In this document: positions 1 through 8,847 of the stretch, one piece after another
Layout of the letters: each line of letters starts with the position of its first letter
Position numbering within the stretch: position 1 is the first letter of the stretch
NCBI GenBank assembly: GCA_964574815.1
Contig: CAZNPL010000016.1
Span: forward strand, 1 to 64,000
DNA: 64,000 bases
Source: CAZNPL01 sp964574815
GTDB taxonomy: Bacteria; Planctomycetota; Phycisphaerae; UBA1845
Reading direction: 5' to 3'
The notes under the pieces: model-generated
What the model was told of the DNA's origin: nothing
Database searches by the model: none
The model's input: only the letters and a program-made list of their open reading frames with translations
Made by a program: the position numbers and the translations under genes

Positions 1-253
1 CGGGAGCGAGGCCCGCGACGGACGCAACCATGGCGCATCGAGATGGTGGATCAAGGTGCACCAGGTTTTTAAAAGGCTGAACGCCCCGACCGCTATTCAA
101 TGTTCAATCTACTGCGCCTTTTATCAAATGTCAAGCGGTTTCATCGCACCCTGCTCAAATGAGAACGTAGCTTAGCGAAGAAGGTATATCGAAGTGCAAC
201 GCAATCGCCACCAACCTGTCTTATCATGAGTAAGAGCCGATGCCGAGCAAATG

Positions 254-601
254 TCAGCGCTGCTCCTCTGGCGCGTCAGCGGTTTCGGCGGGTTTAGCGG
301 CGGTGTCTGCTTTAGTTCGCCACTGCGACTGAACAATGATGGCCGCAACGGCCGCCAGCAGGGTCAGCAGGGCGATGAGCACGCGAAGGCGCTGCAGTTT
401 GACCTGCCGCTCGGCCGCGGCCGCCGATCGCTCGGCCGCGGGCGACTGTGATCCGCCCGAGGCCGGCGCCGCGCCAGATTTCGCCGCGGCCTCCGCCTGG
501 GCGGCCAGGCGCTCCTCCTTGGCGCGTTTCTTCTCGGCCTTGGCCTGCGCCTTGACCTCCTTCTTAGCAGCCTTTTCGAGATCAGGTTCCTGGTCGTTCA
601 T
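254..601 (-). CDS. Small single-pass membrane protein, function unknown
   Basis: I do not recognise this 115-residue protein. The first 45 or so residues are dominated by Lys, Ala and Glu and would form a charged helix or short coiled coil. An Ala/Ser-rich linker follows. One hydrophobic segment of about 20 residues (near 76-95, RVLIALLTLLAAVAAIIVQ) should span the membrane, and a short polar tail ends the protein. The basic side is probably cytoplasmic. The gene stands alone, with no gene to its left in the window and a methyltransferase about 200 bp away on the same strand. Low-complexity composition makes a chance ORF possible, but one clean membrane segment with flanking charges favours a real gene. 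Confidence 0.5.
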   Translation of the reverse strand: MNDQEPDLEKAAKKEVKAQAKAEKKRAKEERLAAQAEAAAKSGAAPASGGSQSPAAERSAAAAERQVKLQRLRVLIALLTLLAAVAAIIVQSQWRTKADTAAKPAETADAPEEQR

Positions 602-796
602 TGCTATCGCTCGCGAGACTTTGTCTCCGACTTGTTTGACGTTAACGGTCGCGTCGATTGCTGTCGAGTTGTCTGTGTGCTACGGCGCGGCGTCCTGGCG
701 TTGCCGGCTCGCCAGGAGGCGCGCCCTCCCGATCGGCACACCCACGAGGTCATGCATTTTCGAAACGGTCATCGGTGAGCCGTTCACCGCGGCGCG

Positions 797-1438
797 TCAT
801 TTATCTCCGATGGTGGCCAACGCCGGGAACAGGAAGCTGAACTTGCGACGGCGGATGTTGCGGAAGCCGGCCTCGCGAAAGTAGTTGTCGATCACCCACC
901 AGGGCGCGTGGTGCACGTCGCCTTCAACGTGATCGATGATCACGTCGTAGACCATCCAGCCGACCACGCAGTCGCGAAACCCGTCGATCAGGATGAGCCG
1001 CCCCCCGGGCGCCAGGATGCGCCAGAACTCCGCCACCACAGCGGCTTGATGAGGATAGTGATGGAACGAGTTCGAGCAAGTCACCACGTCGATCGATTCG
1101 TCGGCGAACGGCAGATGCTCGCTGTCGCCGTTGACGAAGTGAACGCCTCCGTCAACGCCGCCGGCGCGAGCCTTTGAAGCGGCCTCGACGCACATACCGG
1201 CGGCGTAATCGAGCCCGATCACGCGCGTGGTCCAAGGCGTGTCGGCGATCAGACCGGCCAGCGTTCCGGTGCCGCAGCCGACGTCGAGCACGCTGAACGC
1301 CCGGCGGTTGTCGGCATGCCAGCGGGCGATCTCCTCCATGAGCGTGATGTACGACGGGCGAAAGAGGAAGTAGTTCAGCGGGGACCGGTCGTACGTACCG
1401 GCCCACTTCTCGAACTCGTGGCGCGACCGCCGCTTCAT
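797..1438 (-). CDS. Class I SAM-dependent methyltransferase
   Basis: A 213-residue Rossmann-fold methyltransferase of the UbiE/Methyltransf_11 kind. SAM-binding motif I (VLDVGCGTGTLAG) lies near residues 50-62. The acidic residue ending strand 2 is in IGLDYA, and the post-motif segments VTCSNSFHHYPHQ and LAPGGRLILIDGF follow in the expected order. The substrate cannot be read from the sequence; the short C-terminus suggests a small-molecule or lipid acceptor. I chose the start at MKRRSRHEF because family homology begins there. A start 13 codons upstream (1477) is also open. The gene seems to be transcribed alone. Confidence 0.8.
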   Translation of the reverse strand: MKRRSRHEFEKWAGTYDRSPLNYFLFRPSYITLMEEIARWHADNRRAFSVLDVGCGTGTLAGLIADTPWTTRVIGLDYAAGMCVEAASKARAGGVDGGVHFVNGDSEHLPFADESIDVVTCSNSFHHYPHQAAVVAEFWRILAPGGRLILIDGFRDCVVGWMVYDVIIDHVEGDVHHAPWWVIDNYFREAGFRNIRRRKFSFLFPALATIGDK

Positions 1439-1765
1439 GTCGCGGCCACGTTCGGTTTGTAAAGGAGCAAGCGTCATCCCGGCGGGCAGTCTATCCGCGC
1501 AGGCACAGCGCGCAAATGCCCAGGGCGTGACGAATTTCGCGGCTGTGACGATTGCAGGAAAAGGGGGATGTGCGCAAGTGATGTGCTTGCCTGTGTCGCC
1601 AAGGCAACAGACGGCGGCTTTGCGTCGTCAGCCGTTTGTGACGTTGGATCGCGCATTGCACCGACGTGCCAAAGGCGCAGTTCGCAGGTCATGCGATGAA
1701 GTACCCGGTGGTCCATTCGTCTTGCAGACAGGCTTCCGACGGTTTGAATGGCGAACGGCGTCGTT
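1439..1765. other. Intergenic region, nothing recognised
   Basis: About 330 bases between the methyltransferase and the FlgM-like gene. I see no convincing coding frame, RNA gene or hairpin. Overlapping open frames on both strands are compositionally poor. Confidence 0.4.
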
Positions 1766-2098
1766 TCAGGCGAGAACGTCGAGCGCCTCGGTCTCGTCGA
1801 GCATGCGTCCGATGGCCGCATCGAGTTTCTCGGGTGTGTCGTAGTTTCCGAGCTCGATCTGGCGGCGCACGCTGTCAACCAAGTCTGCTCGAATGGCCGT
1901 CAGATCATCGTCGCGCGCCGCGCGGTTGGTGCTTCCGGAGCGGCGGACGGCGTTTCCGGAGAGATCCAGAGAGTCCTCAGGCTGGGTAGCAGGCTCGGCG
2001 GACATTTCGGTGGGCGCAAGGCTGGACGCTCGCAATCCCTGAGGCGCGAGCATCAGGCGCAACAGCGCACGGACATTGTTAACCACTTCCATATTCAT
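1766..2098 (-). CDS. flgM: FlgM-like anti-sigma-28 factor
   Basis: A 110-residue protein. Its C-terminal 45 residues match the anti-sigma part of FlgM: IRADLVDSVRRQIELGNYDT followed by a PEKLDAAIGRMLDE helix. In FlgM this region wraps around the flagellar sigma factor (FliA, sigma-28) and holds it inactive until the hook is built. The N-terminal half is low-complexity and probably disordered, as usual in FlgM. The start at 2098 was chosen because AAGGG lies about 5 bases upstream; the longer frame upstream has no family likeness. A FliA/WhiG-type sigma factor, its plausible partner, is encoded at 18153-18932. No other flagellar gene is in the window. The assignment rests on the short C-terminal motif. 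Confidence 0.6.
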   Translation of the reverse strand: MNMEVVNNVRALLRLMLAPQGLRASSLAPTEMSAEPATQPEDSLDLSGNAVRRSGSTNRAARDDDLTAIRADLVDSVRRQIELGNYDTPEKLDAAIGRMLDETEALDVLA

Positions 2099-2617
2099 GC
2101 TGCCCTTTGCGAGCCGCCGGTGGATGCCCCCCTGGCATCCGTCGGTGTAGGGTTCCGACGACCCCGATTCGCGTTTGCCCGGCGGACCGGCCCTTCCCGT
2201 CCGCAGCAAGCATGACGCCCCGATCGAGCTGCAGCGTCCCCTCTGCCGTGGTGCGTCACGACGATTTCGTACGCCCCGTGAGGAGGGTGTCACCGTTTCG
2301 ATGACAGCGCGGCGCGAGTCGTACGTCGCCGTTACGGTCATCTTATCGACGACTTGGAGTTGCCATCTTAAAGAAAACTCAGGGCCGAAAACCACGTCGT
2401 TCGCGCCCCTGAAAACGGCCGGCGGGACCGCACAGCCGGCGATGACGAACGAAATTCCAGAGTCACCGGAAGATGCGGGGTCTCGTCATGACGTGTCCGA
2501 AAAAGATCTCGGTAACTGGCCGAGCGTGGGCGCAAGGCCACACATTATCGGGCGAATCGTCCACCCCGGAAGGATTCCTGCGCGCCCGACGTCATCCCCG
2601 TTTCAGAGAAACATAGG
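2099..2617. other. Long intergenic region, nothing recognised
   Basis: About 520 bases between the FlgM-like gene and the aminotransferase gene, both on the minus strand. I find no frame with protein-like composition, no RNA gene and no strong repeat. It may hold the promoter of the FlgM-like gene. Confidence 0.4.
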
Positions 2618-3946
2618 CTATGCGACGCGCCGGGCCTGCCCCTCCTGGGCTTGCGGCACCAAGGCCCGAAGAACTTTTTTGATGGCCCGGCCACAGCTTC
2701 GCACGAATCGCTCTGAAGTCGTATCGAGCCGCGGAAAACTCACAAGCTGATTGGTGAGTCGCTCGCTGACGGGCAGCGAGACGTTGTTTACCGTTTCTTC
2801 CCATTTTCGCGTGGGATCGTAGCATCCGCCGCCCAGCTCTTCAGGGCGATTGACCGTCGTGAACAGCGGTGCCTTGTGGAGCATGCCGTAGGTATAATTG
2901 ATTTGCGAGTAGCGGTCTGCGATGAGCGGGGCGCCTTCCTTGCGCACAGCCTTGACGAACGCCTCGCGATCGGGACCGCCGAGTTCCTCACCTTCATAGA
3001 CGAGCACGTATTCCTGGAAACCGCCGCGGATGGCACCCGGCAGCGTCTCGGGGGCGCGGATGCCGCGGACGTCGTTCAATTCATCGCAAAGCCAGCCCCA
3101 CGATCGCGTGCAGCGTTTGTTCAGTCCCGCGAGGCGTTTCAGCGAGCCGCAGGCGAGGTGCATGGCGCATTGATGCGGGCGATATTTCAGCCCGAGACTC
3201 ATGTCGCCGAAGTCGAACGTGTCCGCGGCCAGCCCCGTCTTTATGCGCCCGAAGTGTCCGAGCACCATCATGCGATCGTACAGAACGGGATCGTCGGTGA
3301 CGGCCACGCCGCCCTCACCGGCATCGACGGCTTTCTTGGAGTTCAGGCTGAAGCAGCCGACGGCGCCCCATGTCCCGAGCGCCTTACCTTTGTAAACCGC
3401 CCCGTGGGCGTGCGAGACGTCTTCGATCACTGCAATGTCGTGGCGATCGGCGATATCCATGATGCGGTCCATCTCCGCGGGGTTGCCCCAGACGTGCACG
3501 ATGCAGATCGCCTTGGTTCGGTCGGTGATGCGTCGCTCGATGTCGTCCGGGTCCGCCGTCAGCGTCCGCGGATCGATGTCGCAGAACACGGGCGTCGCGT
3601 TGCACTGCAGGACGGGTGTGGCCGAGGCATGCCAGGTGTACGCCGGCACGATCACTTCGTCGCCCGGCCCGACGCCGACGGCGAAGTACGCGCTGTGCAG
3701 CGTAGCGGTGCCGCTGTTCATCGCGAGCGCATATTCCGAGCCGGTCAATTGCTTGAACGCCTTCTCGAACTTCGCGACGATGCGCGACCCGTCGCCGATG
3801 GTCGTTCGGCCGCGAGCGATTCGCGGGATCATTCCCAGCACGTCGTTCGTCAATACGCGGGCTTTGTTCAAGCGCGCCAAGGGACTCGGAAAAATCCCTC
3901 GAACGGTGCGCGAGCCGCCGTCAATAGCGAGTTTCTCTGATTTCAT
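2618..3946 (-). CDS. DegT/DnrJ/EryC1/StrS-family PLP aminotransferase
   Basis: A 442-residue PLP enzyme of the sugar aminotransferase family, which normally transaminates keto-sugar nucleotides for surface glycans or antibiotics. The substrate loop ALAMNSGTATLHSAYFAVG and the GDEVIVPAYTWHAS segment are clear. VIEDVSHAHGA carries the Asp that contacts the PLP pyridine. CFSLNSKKAVDAGEGG (about residues 195-210) carries the Schiff-base lysine before GEGG. I chose the start at MKSEKLAIDGG (3946) because the family begins there; the 39 codons further upstream look non-coding. The next gene upstream, a Gfo/Idh dehydrogenase about 130 bp away on the same strand, is a common partner in sugar modification, so the two may form one unit. 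Confidence 0.88.
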   Translation of the reverse strand: MKSEKLAIDGGSRTVRGIFPSPLARLNKARVLTNDVLGMIPRIARGRTTIGDGSRIVAKFEKAFKQLTGSEYALAMNSGTATLHSAYFAVGVGPGDEVIVPAYTWHASATPVLQCNATPVFCDIDPRTLTADPDDIERRITDRTKAICIVHVWGNPAEMDRIMDIADRHDIAVIEDVSHAHGAVYKGKALGTWGAVGCFSLNSKKAVDAGEGGVAVTDDPVLYDRMMVLGHFGRIKTGLAADTFDFGDMSLGLKYRPHQCAMHLACGSLKRLAGLNKRCTRSWGWLCDELNDVRGIRAPETLPGAIRGGFQEYVLVYEGEELGGPDREAFVKAVRKEGAPLIADRYSQINYTYGMLHKAPLFTTVNRPEELGGGCYDPTRKWEETVNNVSLPVSERLTNQLVSFPRLDTTSERFVRSCGRAIKKVLRALVPQAQEGQARRVA

Positions 3947-4078
3947 GCCATGTGTTCCATAGTGGGTTTGGTTGTTTCCGATCCGCGCCCGTAAGGAAGC
4001 GGAATTCGAAGCCAATTGCAACGCTCCCTCACGGTCGCGGCTCGGTATTGTACACGCCAGCACTTATCACGCGCTCGG

Positions 4079-5281
4079 CTAACGCGCGACCGCCTCAAGC
4101 TCCTTTGCGGACTCCTGCGAGTCGGCGGGCGCCTTGACCCCGTTGTAAACGGTGCTGCTCGCATCAAGGGGCAGCGAAACGATGGACTGCGTCAAGGCCG
4201 ATTCGTACAAAGCCGCGGCCAACTCGACGGAGCGACGCGCCTCCCGCGGCGGCACGGGTCCGTCCGTCCCGTTCCGCACTGCCTGCAGGAACTCGCGGAT
4301 GAGCGGCCCGTGGCCCCAGTGTACCGGTGGCGTCCACTGCTGCCGGCGGCTCTTGGAAATCAGCTTTTGGGCGCGCAGTTTCCACTTCGGCGGATCGGTC
4401 GGTGTGGGGCTTTCCTTGCGTCCTTCGCTTTGCAGAGTCTTGATCACGCTGCTGCTGCGCGACTGGATCTGCCAGGCGAACTTGCGGCCGTCCGGGTCGC
4501 CGCCGATGCTCATGCCGGCGCTCTCGCCCAATACTTCGATCAGGAATCGCCTTTTGTGATCGCACACGGTGCAATCGATGGTGGCCAAGGCGCCGTTCTT
4601 GAACTTGATCCAGCCGACGATCGTGTCCTCGGCCTCGCACGGCATGACAAAAGTGTCCATCACCGCGCATACCTGAACCGGATCGCCCAGGAACGAGATC
4701 GCGGCGTCGAGCTGGTGAATGGACTGATTGATGAGCACGCCGCCGCCGTCCGTTTTCCACGACCCGCGCCCCAGTGCCGAGTTGTAATACGCCGGCGACT
4801 TGCGCAAACGCAGGCTGATGTTTGCCTTGAGTATCTTGCCGGTGTGCCCCAGTTCGATCATGCGCCGCATCCGCCGATGCGTCGCTTCCGACCGCAGTTG
4901 AAAGACGAATGAAACGCGGATGTTCGGATTGGCATCGGCCACGCGGATGATCTCGTCCGCTCCGGCCAGCGTGGTGGCCGCCGGCTTCTCGCAAAGCGCG
5001 TGCTTGCCGGCCTCGATCGCATCGACCACCATGGGCACGTGGAGGTGCGCCGGCGTGCAGATGCTCACCGCATCGACGTCGTCCCGCCCGAGCAGCTCGC
5101 GATAATCTTCGTGGGCATTGGGAATCTTGTATCGCTCCTGGGCCGCCTTCGCCCTTTTCCCGTCGATGTCGGCCACCGCAACCAGCCGGGCCATGTCCGG
5201 AAGCGACTTATACGCCACCGCGTGGCTTTGCAGGATGTGCCCGGCGCCGATGATGCCGATGCCCAGGGGCTTTTGGTCCAT
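4079..5281 (-). CDS. Gfo/Idh/MocA-family NAD(P)-dependent oxidoreductase
   Basis: A 400-residue dehydrogenase. The N-terminal Rossmann domain has GIGIIGAGHILQSHA (about residues 7-20) for the dinucleotide and an acidic VADID after strand 2. The family signature CEKPAATT lies at 97-104. The C-terminal alpha/beta substrate domain contains GGGVLINQSIHQLDAA, whose Gln-His-Asp pattern is the usual catalytic region. Members oxidise or reduce sugars, inositols and sugar nucleotides. The DegT aminotransferase downstream is a likely functional partner, since a 3-keto sugar made here could be aminated there. Exact substrate unknown. Planctomycetes carry many paralogues of this family. Confidence 0.9.
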   Translation of the reverse strand: MDQKPLGIGIIGAGHILQSHAVAYKSLPDMARLVAVADIDGKRAKAAQERYKIPNAHEDYRELLGRDDVDAVSICTPAHLHVPMVVDAIEAGKHALCEKPAATTLAGADEIIRVADANPNIRVSFVFQLRSEATHRRMRRMIELGHTGKILKANISLRLRKSPAYYNSALGRGSWKTDGGGVLINQSIHQLDAAISFLGDPVQVCAVMDTFVMPCEAEDTIVGWIKFKNGALATIDCTVCDHKRRFLIEVLGESAGMSIGGDPDGRKFAWQIQSRSSSVIKTLQSEGRKESPTPTDPPKWKLRAQKLISKSRRQQWTPPVHWGHGPLIREFLQAVRNGTDGPVPPREARRSVELAAALYESALTQSIVSLPLDASSTVYNGVKAPADSQESAKELEAVAR

Positions 5282-5473
5282 AACCTTCTCTCACCTGAGG
5301 AGATGTTCTCAATCGAACGCCGCGTCCGCGCGTGCGGGCTCGAACGACTTGACATGAGCATAGTGCCTCCGGCGCATCTGTCCAGTTACTTGCGGCCGCA
5401 CGATCGCGGCTCTTAGAATCACGCCCGGTTCGCCCCGACGGCGTGCCCGCCACGAACAGAAAGGGTCTGCAAC

Positions 5474-7159
5474 ATGTGCTCGGCTTCACAGGATCCAGGA
5501 GCAACGGGTCGGCCGGCCGAATCAGGCGATCGGCAACGAGCGGCCGGACGCGTGCTGATCGTCGGACTCGACGGCGCCACCATGAACGTCCTCGGGCCGC
5601 TGATGGCCGAGGGCCTCATGCCCCGGCTGAAGGAAGCCGTCGATCACGGCGCCTCCGGCATCCTCCGCTCGACGGTGCCGCCGCTGACGCCCGCGGCGTG
5701 GACTGCGTTCCTGACCGGCAGGAAGCCCGGCTCGCACGGCGTGATCGATTTCGAATACTACGACGTGCACACCGGCCAACTGCGCTTCCACAGCACCTAC
5801 ACCAACGCGCGCGTGCCCAACCTCTGGCGGATCCTGAGTGATCGTGGCCTGAAGGTCGGCAGCATCAACGTGCCCATGACCTATCCGCCCTACCCGGTCA
5901 ACGGTTTTCTGGTGAGCGGCTTCGAGACACCCGGACCGGAGTCCGATTTCGTCTATCCGCTCGACCTGAAACACGAGATCCTGCAGCGCTGGCCTGATCC
6001 CACGCTGGGCACCAAGTGGAAGCGGGGGCGCTTCGGCGGCATGGCCACGTTCCACGAGAATCTCGACTACATCTCACAGAGTTTTCATCAAGGCGCGGAC
6101 ATGACCATGTGGCTGGGCGAGAAGTACGGCTGGGACGCCTTGATGGTCGTTCTGAAACTGGTGGACAACCTCCAGCACAAGACCTGGAAGTACCTCGACC
6201 CGCGCTGGCCGCAGCGCGACCGCGAGCGGCGCGAGATGGTGCGCCGCTGCTTCGCCGAGCTCGACCGCGCCGTTGGCACGCTCCTCGATTATGCCGAAAA
6301 GAACGACGCGGCGGTCATGATGGTCTCCGACCATGGCCACGGCAGCCTGGAGGGGAAGGTCTACCCCAACGAGCTTCTTCGCCGCTGGGGCTACCTGGTC
6401 TTGCAGCGTAAGCCACCATGGAAGGGCCGAAAGAAACACGTTAGTCTTGTCCGCGGGGAGCCCGGCGGCATCGACCAGCACGTGCCGGCGGACCTGTCGC
6501 GCACCCGGGCCTGCGTCATGCACGCCGGCAACGCCGCGTTCGTCTACATCAACCTCGAAGGCCGCCAGCCCACCGGCATCGTCAAGCCCGCCGAATACGA
6601 GGCGCTTAGAGACGAGTTGAAGGATCGGTTCCTCTCCGACGACTGCCGCGTGCGCAACCTGTGGGGCGAATCGATCCGTCTATTTACCGAAGTACACAAG
6701 CCCGAGGAGCTGTACAACCGGTCGCGGGAGGACGAGCCCTGGATGCCCGACCTGATCCTCATCCAGCACGAGACGCTGGCGGCCGTCCGCGCCCGGCGGG
6801 GCCGGCAGGTCGTCAGGTGGCTCCCGTATCGCCGCATGGAGGGCACGCACCGCCCCGAGGGGATCATCATCTGCACCGGCCCGGGCATCACCCACAAGAC
6901 CGACGTGGACGCCTCGATCATCGACTGCGCTCCGACCATATTGGCCATGATGGGCGTCCCCGTCCGCGCCAACATGGAAGGCCGAGTCCTCGAAGAAATC
7001 CTCGAGCACCCGGCTACGGTCGAAACGGAGCCCACAGCCGAAGAACTGGAACCGGCCTCGGTGGCGCAGCAAGCAGAGCCACCCAAGGGCGAGGCCTATT
7101 CTGAGGAGGAGCTGCGGCAGGTCACCGATCGCCTTGCCGACCTCGGCTATTTGGAGTAA
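5474..7159 (+). CDS. Alkaline-phosphatase-superfamily phosphodiesterase/nucleotide pyrophosphatase
   Basis: A 561-residue enzyme of the type I phosphodiesterase/nucleotide pyrophosphatase branch of the alkaline phosphatase superfamily, which hydrolyses phosphoesters with two metal ions. The first metal Asp is in VGLDGA (about 30-35). The nucleophile Thr is in LTPAAWTAFLTG (about 71-82). MMVSDHGHG (about 283-291) supplies the Asp-His pair of the second site, and GTHRPEGIIICTGPGI (about 456) a further His. There is no signal peptide, so the enzyme looks cytoplasmic. The C-terminal 60 residues are an acidic, Ala/Glu-rich extension ending in EEELRQVTDRLADLGYLE, a tail I remember from other planctomycete members. 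The gene is monocistronic and converges on the next gene with only 17 bases between stops. Confidence 0.82.
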   Translation: MCSASQDPGATGRPAESGDRQRAAGRVLIVGLDGATMNVLGPLMAEGLMPRLKEAVDHGASGILRSTVPPLTPAAWTAFLTGRKPGSHGVIDFEYYDVHTGQLRFHSTYTNARVPNLWRILSDRGLKVGSINVPMTYPPYPVNGFLVSGFETPGPESDFVYPLDLKHEILQRWPDPTLGTKWKRGRFGGMATFHENLDYISQSFHQGADMTMWLGEKYGWDALMVVLKLVDNLQHKTWKYLDPRWPQRDRERREMVRRCFAELDRAVGTLLDYAEKNDAAVMMVSDHGHGSLEGKVYPNELLRRWGYLVLQRKPPWKGRKKHVSLVRGEPGGIDQHVPADLSRTRACVMHAGNAAFVYINLEGRQPTGIVKPAEYEALRDELKDRFLSDDCRVRNLWGESIRLFTEVHKPEELYNRSREDEPWMPDLILIQHETLAAVRARRGRQVVRWLPYRRMEGTHRPEGIIICTGPGITHKTDVDASIIDCAPTILAMMGVPVRANMEGRVLEEILEHPATVETEPTAEELEPASVAQQAEPPKGEAYSEEELRQVTDRLADLGYLE

Positions 7160-7176
7160 GGCGCCGCTGCGCTCGC

Positions 7177-8400
7177 TCACCCGCCTGCGGGGAAGGTAGC
7201 GATGTAGGCGCTGGCTTCGGCGAACCGGATGCCGTTGTTGATGGCGGCCGTGATGACGAGGCCGGCGCATGCCGCCACCGTGACCGGTCGCAACGCCGTG
7301 CGGGTGCTCAAGGCCGGTGGCAACAGCAAGAGTGGAAGGAAGTGGAGCGCAAACAGAAACGTCTCCTCGCCGTAGACGAGGTGCAGCACCCATTGTGCAA
7401 GCAGAAGCGCGGCCAAGACCGCCCTCAGGCGACCGTGGTCTTGCATTCGCAGCAGTCCCCACAAACCGGTGATGAGTAATACGATCCACAGCACCACACC
7501 GCCTCGCCCCCAGTTCGTGGCCGACCACGGCGAGGACCACTGGACGGACAAATTGGGCAAGTTCGGACGATCCGCGTTCTCGAACCGCCCGAGCTCGGGC
7601 ATGATCATCGTGTGAAAAACGAACGCCTGAGACACTTGTAACGGCCCGCCGGACTGCTCGGTAAGCATGTACCGTCGCTTGTCCGGATAATCGATGAAGA
7701 ACCTCGCCGAGGGCATCACGACCTTCTGCGCCGTCCACACGACCACGATCACGAAGAACGCGTTGATGGATATCTGCAGCGCCCGGCGCCACGGACGATC
7801 CGCCAGCGCCGCGAAGACGCCGGCCATCCAGTTGGTGACAGTGAATCCAAGCGAAAGTGCACTCGCCGCCACGTACCATGGCTCCGACACCTTGCGATGC
7901 TTCGATGCCGCAACGACAAGAAGGCACGCCAGAATACTCACCGACCCCGGGGCCGCGGTTTCGGGCACCACGAACATGAAGATGGCCCCGGCGCTGGACA
8001 GGCCCAGCAGGCTGAACAAGAACGAGTCGAGCCGCCGGCAGCCGATTACCCGGAGGAGCACGAAAAAAGTGGCACACCACAGCCCGGCGACCAAGGCGTT
8101 GAAACATCGAACCGCGGCAACGCCGGACCATCCAAACACTGCGCGCAGGATGGTGACCGGGACGTAGGCGACAATCGAGGAAATCGGGTGAACCCGTGTT
8201 CGCCGGTGCTCGGCGTCCCGGTCCGTCATGTTGGCGAAGACCACGGAAACATCGGCCTCGAACCAGGCGTCATCGGTGGTGTGATCGAGGACGCGTTCCC
8301 CCAGATAGCCGGCCAGCGCGGCGAACACGCATGCGGATGCGATGAACAGGCCCACCGCCCAGACGGCATCGCTGCGATGGTCGGAGAAGAACCGTACCAT
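7177..8400 (-). CDS. Polytopic membrane protein, GT-C glycosyltransferase-like
   Basis: A 407-residue integral membrane protein with about ten predicted hydrophobic helices, beginning with AVWAVGLFIASACVFAALAG near residues 12-31. After the first helix comes an acidic loop (TTDDAWFEADVSVVFANM) followed by RTRVHPISS. An Asp-containing first periplasmic loop is typical of GT-C lipid-linked-sugar transferases, but no definitive catalytic motif is present, so this is a suggestion only. I chose the start at MVRFFSDHR (8400) because GAGGAAAG lies about 5 bases upstream and the 72 codons before it look non-coding. It converges with the phosphodiesterase gene. Confidence 0.6.
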   Translation of the reverse strand: MVRFFSDHRSDAVWAVGLFIASACVFAALAGYLGERVLDHTTDDAWFEADVSVVFANMTDRDAEHRRTRVHPISSIVAYVPVTILRAVFGWSGVAAVRCFNALVAGLWCATFFVLLRVIGCRRLDSFLFSLLGLSSAGAIFMFVVPETAAPGSVSILACLLVVAASKHRKVSEPWYVAASALSLGFTVTNWMAGVFAALADRPWRRALQISINAFFVIVVVWTAQKVVMPSARFFIDYPDKRRYMLTEQSGGPLQVSQAFVFHTMIMPELGRFENADRPNLPNLSVQWSSPWSATNWGRGGVVLWIVLLITGLWGLLRMQDHGRLRAVLAALLLAQWVLHLVYGEETFLFALHFLPLLLLPPALSTRTALRPVTVAACAGLVITAAINNGIRFAEASAYIATFPAGG

Positions 8401-8847
8401 GCTGCTTTCCTCGGGTTGCTTATACGAGTGGCGTCGAGGCGCCTGGGCTCGTCCGTCAGAGTGCTGCGCCATTATCTTCATTCGCGCGCACTTGGCCAGC
8501 GTTTCCTGCGCTACGGGGCAGTGATCGTCGGCACAGCGCGCGACGGTCGCGCCGGGTGCCACTGGTCCGCCTGAGGCGGATTGGTGGCAGCCGTGGGTCC
8601 TTGTGGCCGGCGCCAAGGAATGGCGCTACGACTCCTAAAACCATCATAAACGTTGGCAATCCCGTAAGGGTTGGAACTCGTCGCATCCGGGAATAGAATC
8701 CAACCCCGCGGCCGGGAATCCAGCCGTGCCGTGTTTGGGTCGACGGCGCTGGAATCGCGGCGGAATCCAGCCCGTCTTCCCGCCGGTAGCGAGCCCGTCT
8801 CACCCGGGGCCGGCGGATGGTATCGGTGAAGATCAGGAGTGAAAACG
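8401..8847. other. Divergent intergenic region upstream of the tyrosine-catabolism genes
   Basis: About 445 bases between the start of the membrane protein gene and the start of the HPPD gene. It must hold both divergent promoters. No RNA gene or coding frame is convincing. An 11-base sequence GGAATCCAGCC occurs twice, at 8716-8726 and 8763-8773, with a related GGGAATAGAATCCAACC at about 8690-8706. These could be regulator sites for the downstream operon, but that is inference. Confidence 0.4.

Noticed and set aside
2876..3940. 354-codon plus-strand frame
   Set aside because: Antisense shadow of the DegT aminotransferase gene.
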